From: Dulcicalothrix desertica PCC 7102 | GTDB lineage: Bacteria > Cyanobacteriota > Cyanobacteriia > Cyanobacteriales > Nostocaceae | DNA: 64,000 nucleotides | Reading direction: 5' to 3' | NCBI RefSeq assembly: GCF_003991905.1 | Contig: NZ_RSCL01000016.1 | Span: forward strand, 186,001 to 250,000 | Shown: positions 1 to 8,495 of the stretch, piece by piece | Layout of the letters: every line of letters starts with the position of its first letter | Position numbering within the stretch: the stretch's first letter is position 1 | Notes under the pieces: generated by a model | Told to the model about the DNA's origin: nothing | Database searches by the model: none | What the model saw: the letters and a program-made list of their open reading frames with translations, nothing else | Position numbers and translations under genes: made by a program

Positions 1-1
1 A

Positions 2-1231
2 GAGAAAATAAAAAGTCTTAAAACTCAAGTTGACGTACTCACCCTTTCAGCAACACCTATTCCCCGGACGTTATATATGTCACTTTCGGGAATTCGGGAA
101 ATGAGTTTGATTACCACTCCACCACCTTCTCGGCGCCCAATTAAAACCCACTTGGCGCCACGTACCGCTGAATCAGTACGTGCTGCTATTCGTCAAGAAC
201 TTGACAGAGGCGGACAAATATTCTACGTAGTTCCACGAGTAGAAGGAATTGAAGAAACCGCTATTTCTCTACGCGAAATGGCAGGAGGCGCCAGAATAGC
301 CATAGCTCACGGACAAATGGACGAAAGCGATTTAGAATCAACGATGCTGACATTTAGCAACGGTGAAGCTGATATTCTGGTTTGTACCACTATTATTGAG
401 TCGGGGTTAGATATTCCGCGCGTTAATACAATTTTGATAGAAGATGCCCACCGTTTTGGTTTAGCACAGCTTTATCAATTACGTGGACGGGTAGGACGTG
501 CGGGTATCCAAGCACACGCATGGCTATTTTATCCACAGCAACGTGTATTGTCAGATGCAGCACGGCAAAGACTACGCGCTATCCAAGAATTTACACAGCT
601 AGGTTCTGGGTATCAATTGGCGATGCGTGATATGGAAATTCGCGGTGTTGGAAATTTATTAGGCGCCGAACAGTCAGGACAAATGGATGTAATAGGCTTC
701 GATTTATACATGGAAATGCTCGAAGAAGCCATCCGTGAAATACGCGGTCAAGAAATACCCAAAGTTGAAGACACACAAATTGACCTTAACCTCACTGCGT
801 TTATTCCTGCTGACTACATAACCGACCTCGACCAAAAGATGAGCGCATACCGCTTTGTTGCATCAGCAAAATCAAAATACGAACTCACACAAATTGCTGC
901 TGAATGGAACGACCGTTACGGTACTATTCCCAAACCAGCTTTGCAGTTACTAAAGGTAATGGAACTTAAACAACTAGCTAAAAATCTTGGCTTTAGTCGC
1001 ATTAAACCCGAAAATAAACAGCACGTTGTTCTCGAAACCCCTATGGAAGAACCTGCATGGAACTTATTAGCAGCTAATTTAGCTGAGAATTTACGAACTC
1101 GCTTCGTTTATTCCCCAGGTAAAGTCACCGTGCGCGGTTTAGCAACAATGAAAGCTGACCAACAACTCCAAACTCTAATAGATGCTTTCGACAAAATGCA
1201 AGGCGCCGTCCCCGAAGCAGCAGTTGTATAA
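2..1231 (+). CDS. mfd: Transcription-repair coupling factor Mfd, C-terminal part (cut by window start)
   Basis: Mfd is an ATP-driven DNA translocase that removes stalled RNA polymerase from lesions and recruits UvrA. The frame is open from base 2, and the ATG at 77 is internal, because the codons before it read [20 protein letters not shown], a conserved Mfd helicase stretch. What is seen is the second RecA-like helicase lobe, with [20 protein letters not shown] and QLRGRVGR, then [18 protein letters not shown] and the C-terminal TRCF domain (roughly the last 130 residues). About 410 codons of an expected 1150 or so are present. The gene ends in AAGCAGCAGTTGTATAA, followed directly by a small inverted repeat at 1238-1258 that may act as a terminator. 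Confidence 0.95.
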   Translation, partial: EKIKSLKTQVDVLTLSATPIPRTLYMSLSGIREMSLITTPPPSRRPIKTHLAPRTAESVRAAIRQELDRGGQIFYVVPRVEGIEETAISLREMAGGARIAIAHGQMDESDLESTMLTFSNGEADILVCTTIIESGLDIPRVNTILIEDAHRFGLAQLYQLRGRVGRAGIQAHAWLFYPQQRVLSDAARQRLRAIQEFTQLGSGYQLAMRDMEIRGVGNLLGAEQSGQMDVIGFDLYMEMLEEAIREIRGQEIPKVEDTQIDLNLTAFIPADYITDLDQKMSAYRFVASAKSKYELTQIAAEWNDRYGTIPKPALQLLKVMELKQLAKNLGFSRIKPENKQHVVLETPMEEPAWNLLAANLAENLRTRFVYSPGKVTVRGLATMKADQQLQTLIDAFDKMQGAVPEAAVV

Positions 1232-1237
1232 GTTGTA

Positions 1238-1258
1238 GCACAGGCTTCTAGCCTGTGC
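1238..1258. repeat. Short inverted repeat GCACAGGCT-TCT-AGCCTGTGC, copy 1
   Basis: The two 9-base arms are perfect complements around a 3-base loop, and the site starts 6 bases after the mfd stop codon. An identical copy lies at 2308-2328. It could end transcription of mfd as a simple hairpin, but no T-run follows, so its main identity is a dispersed repeat. Confidence 0.8.
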
Positions 1259-1280
1259 AGTCATCATAAAGCTAGACTCA

Positions 1281-1430
1281 TGTCATGCTGAGGAACGAAG
1301 CATCTCCAACTGTCATGCCCAGGAACGAAGCATCTCAAACTGTCATGCTAAGGAACGAAGCATCTCCAACTGTCATGCTGAAGAACGAAACATCTCAAAC
1401 TGTCATGCCCAGGAACGAAGCATCTACAAG
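1281..1430. repeat. Five tandem copies of a 30-bp repeat
   Basis: Five consecutive 30-base units begin at 1281, 1311, 1341, 1371 and 1401. Each has the form TGTCATGCTGAGGAACGAAG followed by CATCTCCAAC, with one to four changes (for example CTG to CCC or CTA). Single copies occur at 45940-45965 and, partly rearranged, at 54613-54657. The unit looks like a dispersed intergenic element that has expanded in tandem only here. Confidence 0.9.
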
Positions 1431-1554
1431 ATTTTCACGTAATTTCATAGTAAATTTTTAAATCGTTTTAAGTATAAGTATCGTTAGTTATGACAGTCAA
1501 GAAAAATTAACCGCTAATATCATGTCCGGGTACATAACCATAATAAAATCCTCC

Positions 1555-1580
1555 TAGAGACGCGATTAATCGCGTCTCTA
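1555..1580. repeat. Palindromic dispersed repeat (GAGACGCGATTAATCGCGTC type), copy 1
   Basis: This is a perfect 26-base palindrome, read identically on both strands, centred on ATTAAT. Related copies are at 32452-32479 (28 bases, perfect) and 62871-62898 (CGCG changed to CGTG/CACG and one arm mismatch). All three lie outside or at the very end of genes. Confidence 0.9.
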
Positions 1581-1619
1581 CAATTTAAATTATGATAACT
1601 GTAACGCACCATCAACAGA

Positions 1620-2021
1620 CTACACAACAAGATTTGGCGCCAAATAAGGTTTGACAAAAGTAAAAGATTCAGGTGAGTCACCATGCAAAGCAAGATATTC
1701 TAGCTTTGCCTTTCCCTCTTCCACTGTTGGCAAATAACCAGCAGGAACCCACCACATACAAAAATGCTCCCCTTGGTATCTTTCAAACCATTTACGACGT
1801 TGAATAAAAAACTCACCATGTAAGCTTTGATAGACATATGCTTTGAGCGACTCTAAACTTTGCCAAACAGATAAATTCACAAGCATTCTAGAGTCAGGGT
1901 AAGCTCGAATATCAGTCGCGTTGCCTGAAGATGTTTGTAACCTCCAAACAAAACCTGGACTCTTATCAGCAATTGAGTTTACTTCATCAAGTGCAGTAGC
2001 AAACTCAGCCATTAGTGTCAA
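1620..2021 (-). CDS. DUF3291 family protein, probably missing its N-terminus
   Basis: The 133-residue product matches the DUF3291 family as I know it: SPGFVWRLQT near residue 22, LVNLSVWQSLESLKAYVY, then WWVPAGYLPTVEEGKAKLEY and an ending with ESFTFV. The function is unknown; the fold is a dimeric alpha/beta barrel like that of small monooxygenases. Family members usually begin about 20 residues earlier with a stretch like YxLAQxNIA. Here the only starts are a TTG (2021) or an ATG (2012), and upstream the frame runs into the GGCAACGGAT-type repeat at 2043-2141 and stops. The 5' end therefore looks replaced by repeat DNA, and the gene may be non-functional. Confidence 0.65.
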   Translation of the reverse strand: MTLMAEFATALDEVNSIADKSPGFVWRLQTSSGNATDIRAYPDSRMLVNLSVWQSLESLKAYVYQSLHGEFFIQRRKWFERYQGEHFCMWWVPAGYLPTVEEGKAKLEYLALHGDSPESFTFVKPYLAPNLVV

Positions 2022-2042
2022 AAGTTTTGGTGGGTAGGGAGC

Positions 2043-2141
2043 GCAACGGATACAACGGATTTAACGGATGAGTTATTCGTCAAAAATATAGATTTTGTTA
2101 TCTAAAATTACTTATCCGTTACATCCGTTAACATCCGTTGC
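2043..2141. repeat. GCAACGGAT inverted-repeat element, copy 1
   Basis: The left half is a run of AACGGAT-type units (2043-2072) and the right half is its inverse, ending CATCCGTTGC (2112-2141), with an AT-rich middle. It could fold as one long hairpin. Related elements are at 3633-3661, 34178-34265, 45802-45898 and 47645-47710, with a forward half inside ureC at 59902-59934. Confidence 0.8.
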
Positions 2142-2307
2142 TAATATTTCTACCAACCAAAATTAATGACACGAACCACTATTGGTCTATGTGAAAAGTT
2201 TTGGTGTGTTATTTTTTCTTACCTCTTTCTTTGTGTACTTTGTGTCTTTGTGGTTCGTTCCTCTCTCCGTGTACTCTGTGCCTCTGTGGTAAAAAGAATA
2301 AGTGACT

Positions 2308-2328
2308 GCACAGGCTTCTAGCCTGTGC
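2308..2328. repeat. Short inverted repeat GCACAGGCT-TCT-AGCCTGTGC, copy 2
   Basis: It is identical over 21 bases to the copy at 1238-1258 and lies 31 bases beyond the 3' end of the monooxygenase gene. Confidence 0.8.
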
Positions 2329-2359
2329 TACAAATTATAAAAATTAATGACACTAAGCA

Positions 2360-3544
2360 CTATATAGTTGGTGGTTGGTAGCTCAAAATCCAATCTTGAA
2401 ATTCTTCGTTGCTCATTTGTAACTGTTGCAGTACAAGAGAAGGAGATTTTTCTTCCTGAGTTTTATAGTTATCCATTTCAGCCTCAGCGCTACGGTTTTG
2501 AATAATTCGCGTGCGGTCGATACGGCGCCGTTCATAATTATTAAAAGCTTCAGATATATTTTTATATTGAGCGAAACACCAAGCAAGTTCACAAACATCT
2601 TCAAAGGTAGTATTTGTTCCTTGTGCCAAAGCAGGCGCCATTGGATGTGCAGCATCACCTAATAAAGTAACTCGACCATTACTCCAAGTATCTAAAGGTG
2701 GTCTGTCATAAATGGGTGCTTCCAAAATTCTTTCAGAAGGTGTCATTTCTACAAGTTGTTGTAATGGTTTTCCCCAATGAGCAATTTTACTCAAAACCTC
2801 AGATTTCGCTACATCTAAATTTGGAGAAAGAAAAAAATTTGGTAATAGCTGCCGATACAACCAAGAAAAATAACCATTACCTAAGTTTAGCAAGAACATA
2901 AATTCTCTACTACTTCTGACAACTCCAAGTTCACCTGGGTTTAATAACTGTTGGTCGCATTTAATAACCGCGCGCCAAGACATACTACCTAAGTAACGAG
3001 CTTTACCGTCCTTAAAAAGAGTTTCTCTAACAGCAGAGTTTATACCATCGGCGCCTATTAACAAATCGGCACGTACTTTCTTATCATCATCAAAATATAT
3101 ATCTACACCATTATCATCCTGTGTAAAACCGATACAACGATGATTGAGATGAATATTATTCTCTGGAACTTTTGATACCAAAACTTGCTGTAGATGCCAC
3201 CACCAAACAGTTATCAGTGGTAAACCGTATTTATCTTGATATCTAGCGGTTTTATTTGTTCTTATTGTTTCACCCTGATTATTTTTTAAAACACTTTGAC
3301 TAACCTCACAACCAGAGTTTTTAATTAAAGACACAATTCCCGGTTCTATTGCATCAAGGCATTTTAAGCCATTTGGCAGCAAACCAAAACCACCACCAAC
3401 TGGACGAAAATCTTTAGCTTTCTCATAAACTTGCACATCATATCCAAGTTTTCTCAGGGCAATAGCACAAGCCAAACCCCCAAGACCGGCACCAACAATC
3501 GCAATTTTGTTAACTTGGATTGCTTCTTGCGTATTTGTATACAT
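2360..3544 (-). CDS. FAD-dependent monooxygenase (salicylate hydroxylase/zeaxanthin epoxidase-like)
   Basis: This is a 394-residue class A flavoprotein monooxygenase, which uses NAD(P)H and O2 to hydroxylate or epoxidise a substrate that cannot be predicted from sequence. The N-terminal Rossmann motif is IAIVGAGLGGLACAIALRKL (about residues 14-33), followed by YEKAKDFRPVGGGFGLLPNG. The DG motif is LLIGADGINSAVRE (about 162-175), and the second FAD motif GDAAHPMAPALAQGTNTTFED is near residue 296. Length and motif spacing are normal for the family. The ATG at 3544 fits, with the Rossmann fold starting after a 13-residue leader. It stands alone between repeat-rich spacers, so the context gives no pathway clue. 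Confidence 0.9.
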   Translation of the reverse strand: MYTNTQEAIQVNKIAIVGAGLGGLACAIALRKLGYDVQVYEKAKDFRPVGGGFGLLPNGLKCLDAIEPGIVSLIKNSGCEVSQSVLKNNQGETIRTNKTARYQDKYGLPLITVWWWHLQQVLVSKVPENNIHLNHRCIGFTQDDNGVDIYFDDDKKVRADLLIGADGINSAVRETLFKDGKARYLGSMSWRAVIKCDQQLLNPGELGVVRSSREFMFLLNLGNGYFSWLYRQLLPNFFLSPNLDVAKSEVLSKIAHWGKPLQQLVEMTPSERILEAPIYDRPPLDTWSNGRVTLLGDAAHPMAPALAQGTNTTFEDVCELAWCFAQYKNISEAFNNYERRRIDRTRIIQNRSAEAEMDNYKTQEEKSPSLVLQQLQMSNEEFQDWILSYQPPTI

Positions 3545-4287
3545 ATTTATATTATTTGTTGATTGAAATCAACTTTTTTTATGCTCAAGCCATTTTAGCA
3601 GCATAGATGCTAATACCGCACGATAAAAAACTCATCCGTTACATCCGTTACATCCGTTGCCAACTCTACCCTCAAGCAGAAGACTCTCAACACATCTACC
3701 GTTAGAGCAGTTAATTTTACCAAATTAATAAATTAATTTTATATTGTTCAATTTAACCCTTTCATCAAGAAGATAAATAACTATATTCACCTGTAGTTAT
3801 TTCTTTTCCCTTAGACTTCGTATTAGCTAATCTAAATTATTACAAAATGTAACTAGCGATACATTTTATCTAAAAATTTATCACATATAATCAATTTCCG
3901 TCAAAGAGCTTATCCCCAAGATATACCCGCAGTATGGGACATACGGCTCTAATGGTCGGGTAAATACTACCATAAGATATTGTTGATTTTATAACAGCAT
4001 GGCTAAACTTGAGATATGGCAGAACTATAAGATATATCAGTAATAAATAATCAAAGTAATGACATTTGTGAAGTTTTTTTGTTATTTTGTATTAAGCGGG
4101 ACAGTTCATGTCCTGAAGCTCAGATTAAATTACTGTTAATTCACAAATTTCAAACGAATTCCATATATTTAGTTTGCTTTGCATCGGTGCCTATATTGCT
4201 TGTTAATCAAACTAATATTGAGAAGAACTAAAGTTAAAATGCGTGGATTGAATAACCGCAAACCCAGACCAGGAGAAAGTCGCTACT
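3545..4287. other. 743-bp intergenic region with one repeat
   Basis: The only recognised element is a GGCAACGGAT-type half element (inverted orientation) at 3633-3661. The rest is AT-rich and lies between two divergently transcribed genes, so it should contain both promoters. A small hairpin GGGACAGTTCATGTCC occurs near 4099. No open frame or known RNA was found. Confidence 0.6.
3633..3661. repeat. CATCCGTTACATCCGTTGCC repeat, single half
   Basis: Three tandem ATCCGTT units end in GCC. This is the inverse half of the GGCAACGGAT element described at 2043-2141. Confidence 0.75.
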
Positions 4288-4647
4288 ATGATTACAACTA
4301 ACAAAACCCATATTATCGTTCCTGCTTTTGTCGAAGGTGTTACAGAAGCAAAGCAATCTATTAAAAAACAATTATTCGCGACAAAGAAAATTGATTTGTT
4401 ACAACCACTGCGTAACAAGCTTGATTCATTAGAAATTGAAAACCGCAAATTTGCCAAACTAATCGCTAAACTAATTCCCGCACAATGTCCATTCGAGCGT
4501 GACATTACCCTTTTTGGTCGTAAGATAGCTCATATTCCCCCAATGTGCAAGTTGAATCCTTTGTACGACCAGTTCGTAGGTTTGCGCTTCCGTGCTTTAT
4601 GCTATCTAGTAGACAAGTGTGGAGAGGATATTCAATCATACTGCTAA
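4288..4647 (+). CDS. Mo-dependent nitrogenase C-terminal domain protein (Mo-nitro_C)
   Basis: This 119-residue protein ends with the conserved block recognised as the Mo-nitro_C domain: ITLFGRKIAHIPPMCKLNPLYDQFVGLRFRALCYLVDKCGED, here residues 73-115. Such small proteins are widespread in cyanobacteria. Despite the name they are not nitrogenase subunits, and their function is unknown. The N-terminal third is charged and probably helical (EAKQSIKKQLF and DSLEIENRKFAKLIAKL). AGGAGA precedes the ATG by about 12 bases, longer than ideal. It is followed 79 bases later by the creatininase-family gene in the same direction, so the two may be co-transcribed. Confidence 0.85.
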   Translation: MITTNKTHIIVPAFVEGVTEAKQSIKKQLFATKKIDLLQPLRNKLDSLEIENRKFAKLIAKLIPAQCPFERDITLFGRKIAHIPPMCKLNPLYDQFVGLRFRALCYLVDKCGEDIQSYC

Positions 4648-4726
4648 AATTCAATTAAAGCTTTGTAGCGTGCATAATCGTGATAGAGATACCCAAAAGC
4701 AATAGTCACGAGGATGCTGATATAAA

Positions 4727-5470
4727 ATGTTGCTACATTTAAGTACATGGCAAGAAGTTGAAGCTTATTTACAGCAGTCACAAGGCATTATCTTACCCAT
4801 AGGTTCTACCGAACAACATGGACCGACAGGATTAATTGGTACCGATGCAATATGTGCTGAAGCAATATCTAAGGGTGTTGGTGAAGCAACTCACGCACTA
4901 GTGGCGCCGACAATAAATGTAGGCATGGCACTACATCACACTGCTTTTCCAGGTACAATTAGCCTGCGTCCAAGTACAATCATTCAAGTCATACGTGATT
5001 ATGTAACTTGCTTGGCAAAAGCTGGTTTTCGCAAATTCTATTTTATTAATGGGCATGGTGGCAACATCGCCACACTCAAGGCGGCATTTTCAGAGACTTA
5101 CGTCTATTTAGAAGAATTACAAAACGGTCATGCAAGTCTAGTTCAGTGCCAAGTTGCAAACTGGTTTATGTGTCGCGAGGTATTGAAATTAGCGCACGAA
5201 TTATACGGGGATCAAGAAGGTTCCCACGCAACGCCCAGCGAAGTTGCACTCACACAATATATTTACCCAGAAGCAATAAAAGTGGTGCCGTTATCTGAAG
5301 AAGTAGGTAAAGGACATAAAATCTATGGTGCTACAGATTTTCGGCGCCGTTACCCAGATGGACGCATGGGTTCCAACCCTGCTCTCGCAACACCCGAACA
5401 CGGTCAGCAGTTTTACGAAGCTGCTGTCAAAGAACTTAGTAACAGCTATTTAGAATTTGTTAATAGTTAA
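4727..5470 (+). CDS. Creatininase family amidohydrolase
   Basis: A 247-residue metal-dependent amidohydrolase. It carries the family's metal-binding motif PIGSTEQHGP (Glu and His near residues 30-33), an Asp in LIGTDAICAE, and NGHGGNIAT near residue 108. Creatininase-fold enzymes open cyclic amides such as creatinine, and relatives act in riboflavin/F420-type and mycofactocin pathways, so the substrate is open. Length is normal for the family (240-260 residues). The typical late motif is altered to QEGSHATPSEVALTQY, which keeps His and Glu. No partner pathway genes are adjacent. Confidence 0.88.
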   Translation: MLLHLSTWQEVEAYLQQSQGIILPIGSTEQHGPTGLIGTDAICAEAISKGVGEATHALVAPTINVGMALHHTAFPGTISLRPSTIIQVIRDYVTCLAKAGFRKFYFINGHGGNIATLKAAFSETYVYLEELQNGHASLVQCQVANWFMCREVLKLAHELYGDQEGSHATPSEVALTQYIYPEAIKVVPLSEEVGKGHKIYGATDFRRRYPDGRMGSNPALATPEHGQQFYEAAVKELSNSYLEFVNS

Positions 5471-5480
5471 AAGTTGTAGG

Positions 5481-5496
5481 GTGGCATAAGCCACCT
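5481..5496. repeat. GGTGGC-ATAA-GCCACC hairpin repeat
   Basis: Perfect 6-base arms lie 10 bases after the creatininase stop. Similar GTAGGGTGGC...GCCACCTTAC sequences are at 17040-17059 and inside 17455-17480, so this is a dispersed element that may serve as a hairpin terminator. Confidence 0.6.
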
Positions 5497-5526
5497 TACT
5501 CATTAGTGCAAGAACTGTAACAAGAG

Positions 5527-5733
5527 TTGAGCAAGAAGTTTATGAAGAAGGCTAATGAGGAAATGGATGATGAGCTTCGGGCAGAATATGACTTAAAAAG
5601 TCTACGAGTTAGGAAATCTGGTAGTGGACGAAAAAATGTTGGCGATGTAACCGTTGGTTTGGAACCTGATGTTGCTAAAATCTTTCCTAACTCATGTACG
5701 GGCGGGTTTACCTATACCTTGCTAAGTATGTAA
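5527..5733 (+). CDS. Small protein with antitoxin-like core, C-terminus replaced by repeat sequence
   Basis: The 68-residue frame opens with TTG; an ATG at 5542 is the more likely start. Residues 11-50, containing DELRAEYDLKSLRVRKSG and GDVTVGLEPDVAKIFPNS, resemble a cyanobacterial small-protein family related to BrnA-type antitoxins, whose normal ending runs on as a helix (xAVNEALRFLIRI). Here homology stops at FPNS, and the last 13 codons read from an intergenic GGGCGGGTTTACCT inverted repeat (5698-5756). The gene therefore appears truncated by repeat invasion. No toxin gene is adjacent. Assignment to the antitoxin-like family is from memory of the family pattern. Confidence 0.5.
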   Translation: MSKKFMKKANEEMDDELRAEYDLKSLRVRKSGSGRKNVGDVTVGLEPDVAKIFPNSCTGGFTYTLLSM

Positions 5734-5756
5734 AATTTAGGTGAACCCGCCCCTAC
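5698..5756. repeat. GGGCGGGTTTACCT / AGGTGAACCCGCCC inverted repeat
   Basis: The left arm at about 5699-5713 and the right arm at 5739-5752 pair over roughly 12 bases with one mismatch, around a 25-base loop. The left arm is read as the end of the preceding small gene. A related element (AACCCGCTCC...GGAGCGGGTT) is at 42946-42981. Confidence 0.7.
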
Positions 5757-5758
5757 TA

Positions 5759-7150
5759 TTAACTTCTTGCAATTCCTTCATTGCGTGCCGCGCGCTGAAC
5801 TGCTGCTGCAACGGCGCCTGCTACACGTTCGTCAAAAACAGATGGTACTATATGTTCTTTACTCAGGTCTTTGGGGTTGACTAAAGAAGCTATAGCGTTT
5901 GCTGCTTCTAAATACATTGATGTTGTGATTGATTTTGCGCGACAATCTAAGGCGCCGCGAAATACTCCTGGGAATGCCAAAACGTTATTAATTTGGTTGG
6001 GGTAGTCGCTGCGTCCTGTTGCCATTACCGCTACATCTGAACTCACTAATTCAGGCTGAATTTCGGGGATGGGGTTTGCCATTGCAAAAACAATTGAGTC
6101 TTTAGCCATTGAACGTACCATTTCTGGAGTTAAAACACCGGGTGCGCTAACTCCTATAAATACATCTGCTCCTTGAATGGCGCCTGCGAGTGTTCCTTGG
6201 GCTTTTACAGCAAACTCGCGTTTTTCTTCGTTTAAGTCAGTGCGATTTACTGAAAGGATTCCTTTAGAGTCACACATTAATATAGTTTCGGCGCCTGCTT
6301 TTTTAAGTAAGCGGGCAATTGCTACACCTGCGGCGCCTGCACCATTTATTACAATGCGGATTTTCTCCATCGGCTTTTGCACTAATTTTAAAGCGTTAAA
6401 TAGTGCAGCTAAAGTTACAATCGCTGTACCATGCTGGTCATCGTGAAAAACCGGAATATCTAATTCTTCACGTAATATGCGCTCAATCTCGAAACAACGG
6501 GGAGCAGCAATATCCTCTAAATTTACACCTCCAAAAACAGGGGCTAAATTTTTAACTGTACGGATAATTTCATCGGTATCCTGTGTTGCCAAGCATATGG
6601 GGAAAGCATCAATACCAGCAAATTCTTTAAAGAGCATTGCTTTACCTTCCATTACAGGTAAAGATGCTTCTGCACCTAAATTACCTAACCCTAATACGGC
6701 ACTTCCATCTGTAACAATGGCAACAGTATTTCGTTTAATGGTAAAGTTGTAAACATCATCGGGATTTTCAGCGATAGCACGGCAAACTCTCCCAACTCCA
6801 GGAGTATAAGCCATTGCTAAATCGGATACACTTTTAAGCTGAATTCGGCTGGTAATGCTAATTTTGCCACCACGATGCAGATTAAACGTGCGGTCATACA
6901 CATCAATAACTTTAATGTCGGGCAAAGCTTTTACCGCTTGTACTATCGTTTCTGCATGTTCGGTAGATGCTGCATCAACGGTAATATCACGAGTCGTGAC
7001 GCTGCGTGTTTGCTCAATTAAATCAATTTGCCCAAAATTACCACCGCTTGTAGCAATTGCTTTTGTAACGGTAGCAAGCATTCCCACGCGGTTGGGAATT
7101 TCTAGCCGAATCGTTAAACTAAAACTCGAATTAGGTGTGAGGTGCAGCAT
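5759..7150 (-). CDS. NAD-dependent malic enzyme with N-terminal ACT domain
   Basis: The enzyme decarboxylates malate to pyruvate with reduction of NAD(P)+. Residues 10-85 form an ACT regulatory domain (LTIRLEIPNRVGMLATVTKA, GGNFGQIDL). The catalytic domain follows, with AMAYTPGVG (Tyr), LPVMEGKAMLFKEFAGIDAF (Lys), the metal-binding acid cluster around NLEDIAAPRCFEIE and FHDDQHGT, and the NAD motif INGAGAAGVAIARLLKKAG. The length of 463 is normal for ACT-malic enzymes of cyanobacteria. The start ATG is set by the ACT domain. The upstream region ends at the IS607 element, so the insertion lies just 112 bases before this start and may affect the promoter. Five GGCGCC hexamers lie within the gene. 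Confidence 0.95.
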   Translation of the reverse strand: MLHLTPNSSFSLTIRLEIPNRVGMLATVTKAIATSGGNFGQIDLIEQTRSVTTRDITVDAASTEHAETIVQAVKALPDIKVIDVYDRTFNLHRGGKISITSRIQLKSVSDLAMAYTPGVGRVCRAIAENPDDVYNFTIKRNTVAIVTDGSAVLGLGNLGAEASLPVMEGKAMLFKEFAGIDAFPICLATQDTDEIIRTVKNLAPVFGGVNLEDIAAPRCFEIERILREELDIPVFHDDQHGTAIVTLAALFNALKLVQKPMEKIRIVINGAGAAGVAIARLLKKAGAETILMCDSKGILSVNRTDLNEEKREFAVKAQGTLAGAIQGADVFIGVSAPGVLTPEMVRSMAKDSIVFAMANPIPEIQPELVSSDVAVMATGRSDYPNQINNVLAFPGVFRGALDCRAKSITTSMYLEAANAIASLVNPKDLSKEHIVPSVFDERVAGAVAAAVQRAARNEGIARS

Positions 7151-7169
7151 TTAAACTTAACATTCTTCA

Positions 7170-7290
7170 CAGAATTGTTAAATTATAACATTATAGGGAA
7201 AGGTACTAACCATAGACAGTGGTTTCCCATCTCCATAAAGGTTGCTGCCAACAAAGCCGGGATTACCCAGCGCAGGAAATAACTAATTTG
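7170..7290 (-). ncRNA. Predicted TnpB omega-RNA at the element's 3' end
   Basis: In IS200/IS605 and IS607 elements the 3' end of tnpB and the DNA just beyond it encode the guide RNA. Here the stretch has short complementary segments (for example GGGAAACCACTG and TAGTACCTTTCCC on the minus strand) and an unusual GC content for a spacer. This is inference from position; exact ends and guide are unknown. Confidence 0.35.
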
Positions 7291-8495
7291 TTATCCTGAA
7301 TTTCAAAAGCTAAATTAGCTACTGGCTTGATAAGGTTATTAATTGCCCCTACCCAGTCACGAGGTAAAGTAAATTTACAGTGTGGACAAGTAAAAGTTTT
7401 GTTACTTCCTAATTTGGAATGAACTGTACCGCATTTGGGACAACTTTTCGAGGTATAAGCTTCATTAGTTCTGACGAGCAAAACACCATGTCGGTTACAT
7501 GACTGTTCTAAAGTAAGCGCGAACCGACCAAATGACCAAGTAAGCATGGAACGGACAGACTTACGGTTAATTTTCCTTTTTGCCTTTAAAACCATCTGTG
7601 AGGTTTCATAAGTTGGGAGAAAAATCACTTTATAATTCTGTACTAACAAACTTGATACTTTGTGATGCATATCGTTTATCAAGTTCTTAATCCTTATCCT
7701 TACCCGTTTAATTGCTTGCCCTAACTTATACCGAAACTTTTTATTTTCCTTACCACTGGCTTTAATCTTCCGACCAATTAGTTTGTCAAGATGAAGGCAT
7801 AATCTAATGACTCGCCCTATATCTTTCTTGCCAAACTCTAAGATAGTTTCGCCATCAAAACCAGTTAAAAAGGTACGGACACCTGGGTCAAATGCAATCA
7901 CTTTTTGACTTGATGATATTTCTGGTTCCTTATACTCTGGAAATATCGCAAACCATTGATAACCGTTTTGGGAACGTTGATAAGCTAGCTCAGTTCCATA
8001 AACACATTCAGTGGGCAATTCGTATCCACTAGCTGTGCAAAATAGCAACCCTTTAACCTTAGAAACAAACCAAGTTCCACCTTTAAAAGCATCATTCTTG
8101 AATTGAATTACTTGTGAGTTATCTCGGCAAGAACGAAACCTTATTGTTACAGTAGTACGTTCGATTTTGGGTTTTCGAGTCATTGCTTTTCTCGCTTGTC
8201 TAAAAGCAGATTGCGCTTCACAAACCGCTTCTTGACGGGTCTTACCTAAACACGCAGTCCATACCGAACCTTTTTCTTTTTGCAGGTTTTGAATATGCTG
8301 GTCAAGACTGACATTTTTTGGTAGTTTCTCTCCACTATTAAAAAATGCAACGCACTGATTATAAACCCATCTATAAGCTGCTAGCCATTGCTTCCAAATT
8401 AGATGTAATTCCTTACAAGGAAATACCGGAATCTTGACACTCAAGTTTGGAGGAATGTTTTGCGACTTCTTGAAAGGATTCTGTCCGTAATTCAA
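7263..8495 (-). CDS. tnpB: IS607-type TnpB, RNA-guided nuclease of the transposon
   Basis: TnpB is the transposon-encoded ancestor of Cas12 and cuts DNA under guidance of an omega-RNA. The RuvC-like active site is complete: VIAFDPGVRTFLTGF (Asp), VIFLPTYETSQM (Glu), a zinc finger with CPKCG and CPHC (18 residues apart), and RDWVGAINN (Asp). The N-terminal region has the usual WLAAYRWVYNQCV. The open frame extends to 9086, but that upstream part is only the other frame of tnpA. The TTG at 8495, inside the end of tnpA, gives a 410-residue protein of normal length, so tnpA and tnpB overlap by about 80 bases. No frameshift or stop is present, so it may be active. Confidence 0.85.
   Translation of the reverse strand: MNYGQNPFKKSQNIPPNLSVKIPVFPCKELHLIWKQWLAAYRWVYNQCVAFFNSGEKLPKNVSLDQHIQNLQKEKGSVWTACLGKTRQEAVCEAQSAFRQARKAMTRKPKIERTTVTIRFRSCRDNSQVIQFKNDAFKGGTWFVSKVKGLLFCTASGYELPTECVYGTELAYQRSQNGYQWFAIFPEYKEPEISSSQKVIAFDPGVRTFLTGFDGETILEFGKKDIGRVIRLCLHLDKLIGRKIKASGKENKKFRYKLGQAIKRVRIRIKNLINDMHHKVSSLLVQNYKVIFLPTYETSQMVLKAKRKINRKSVRSMLTWSFGRFALTLEQSCNRHGVLLVRTNEAYTSKSCPKCGTVHSKLGSNKTFTCPHCKFTLPRDWVGAINNLIKPVANLAFEIQDNKLVISCAG

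Larger units (their letters stand above)
1232..1619. other. Intergenic region made largely of repeats
   Basis: Between mfd and the convergent DUF3291 gene lie the inverted repeat, the five 30-base units and the 26-base palindrome. The rest (1432-1554) is AT-rich, and I see no gene, RNA or clear promoter in it. Confidence 0.7.
2022..2359. other. Intergenic region with three repeat types
   Basis: This gap holds the GCAACGGAT inverted element (2043-2141), a GTGTACTTTGTGTCTTTGTG-type direct repeat (about 2232-2295, two diverged units; related to 32478-32498) and the second GCACAGGCT inverted repeat (2308-2328). No gene is supported. Confidence 0.7.

Noticed and set aside
1281-1430. Regular 30-base repeats considered as a CRISPR array
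   Set aside because: The units abut one another without unique spacers.
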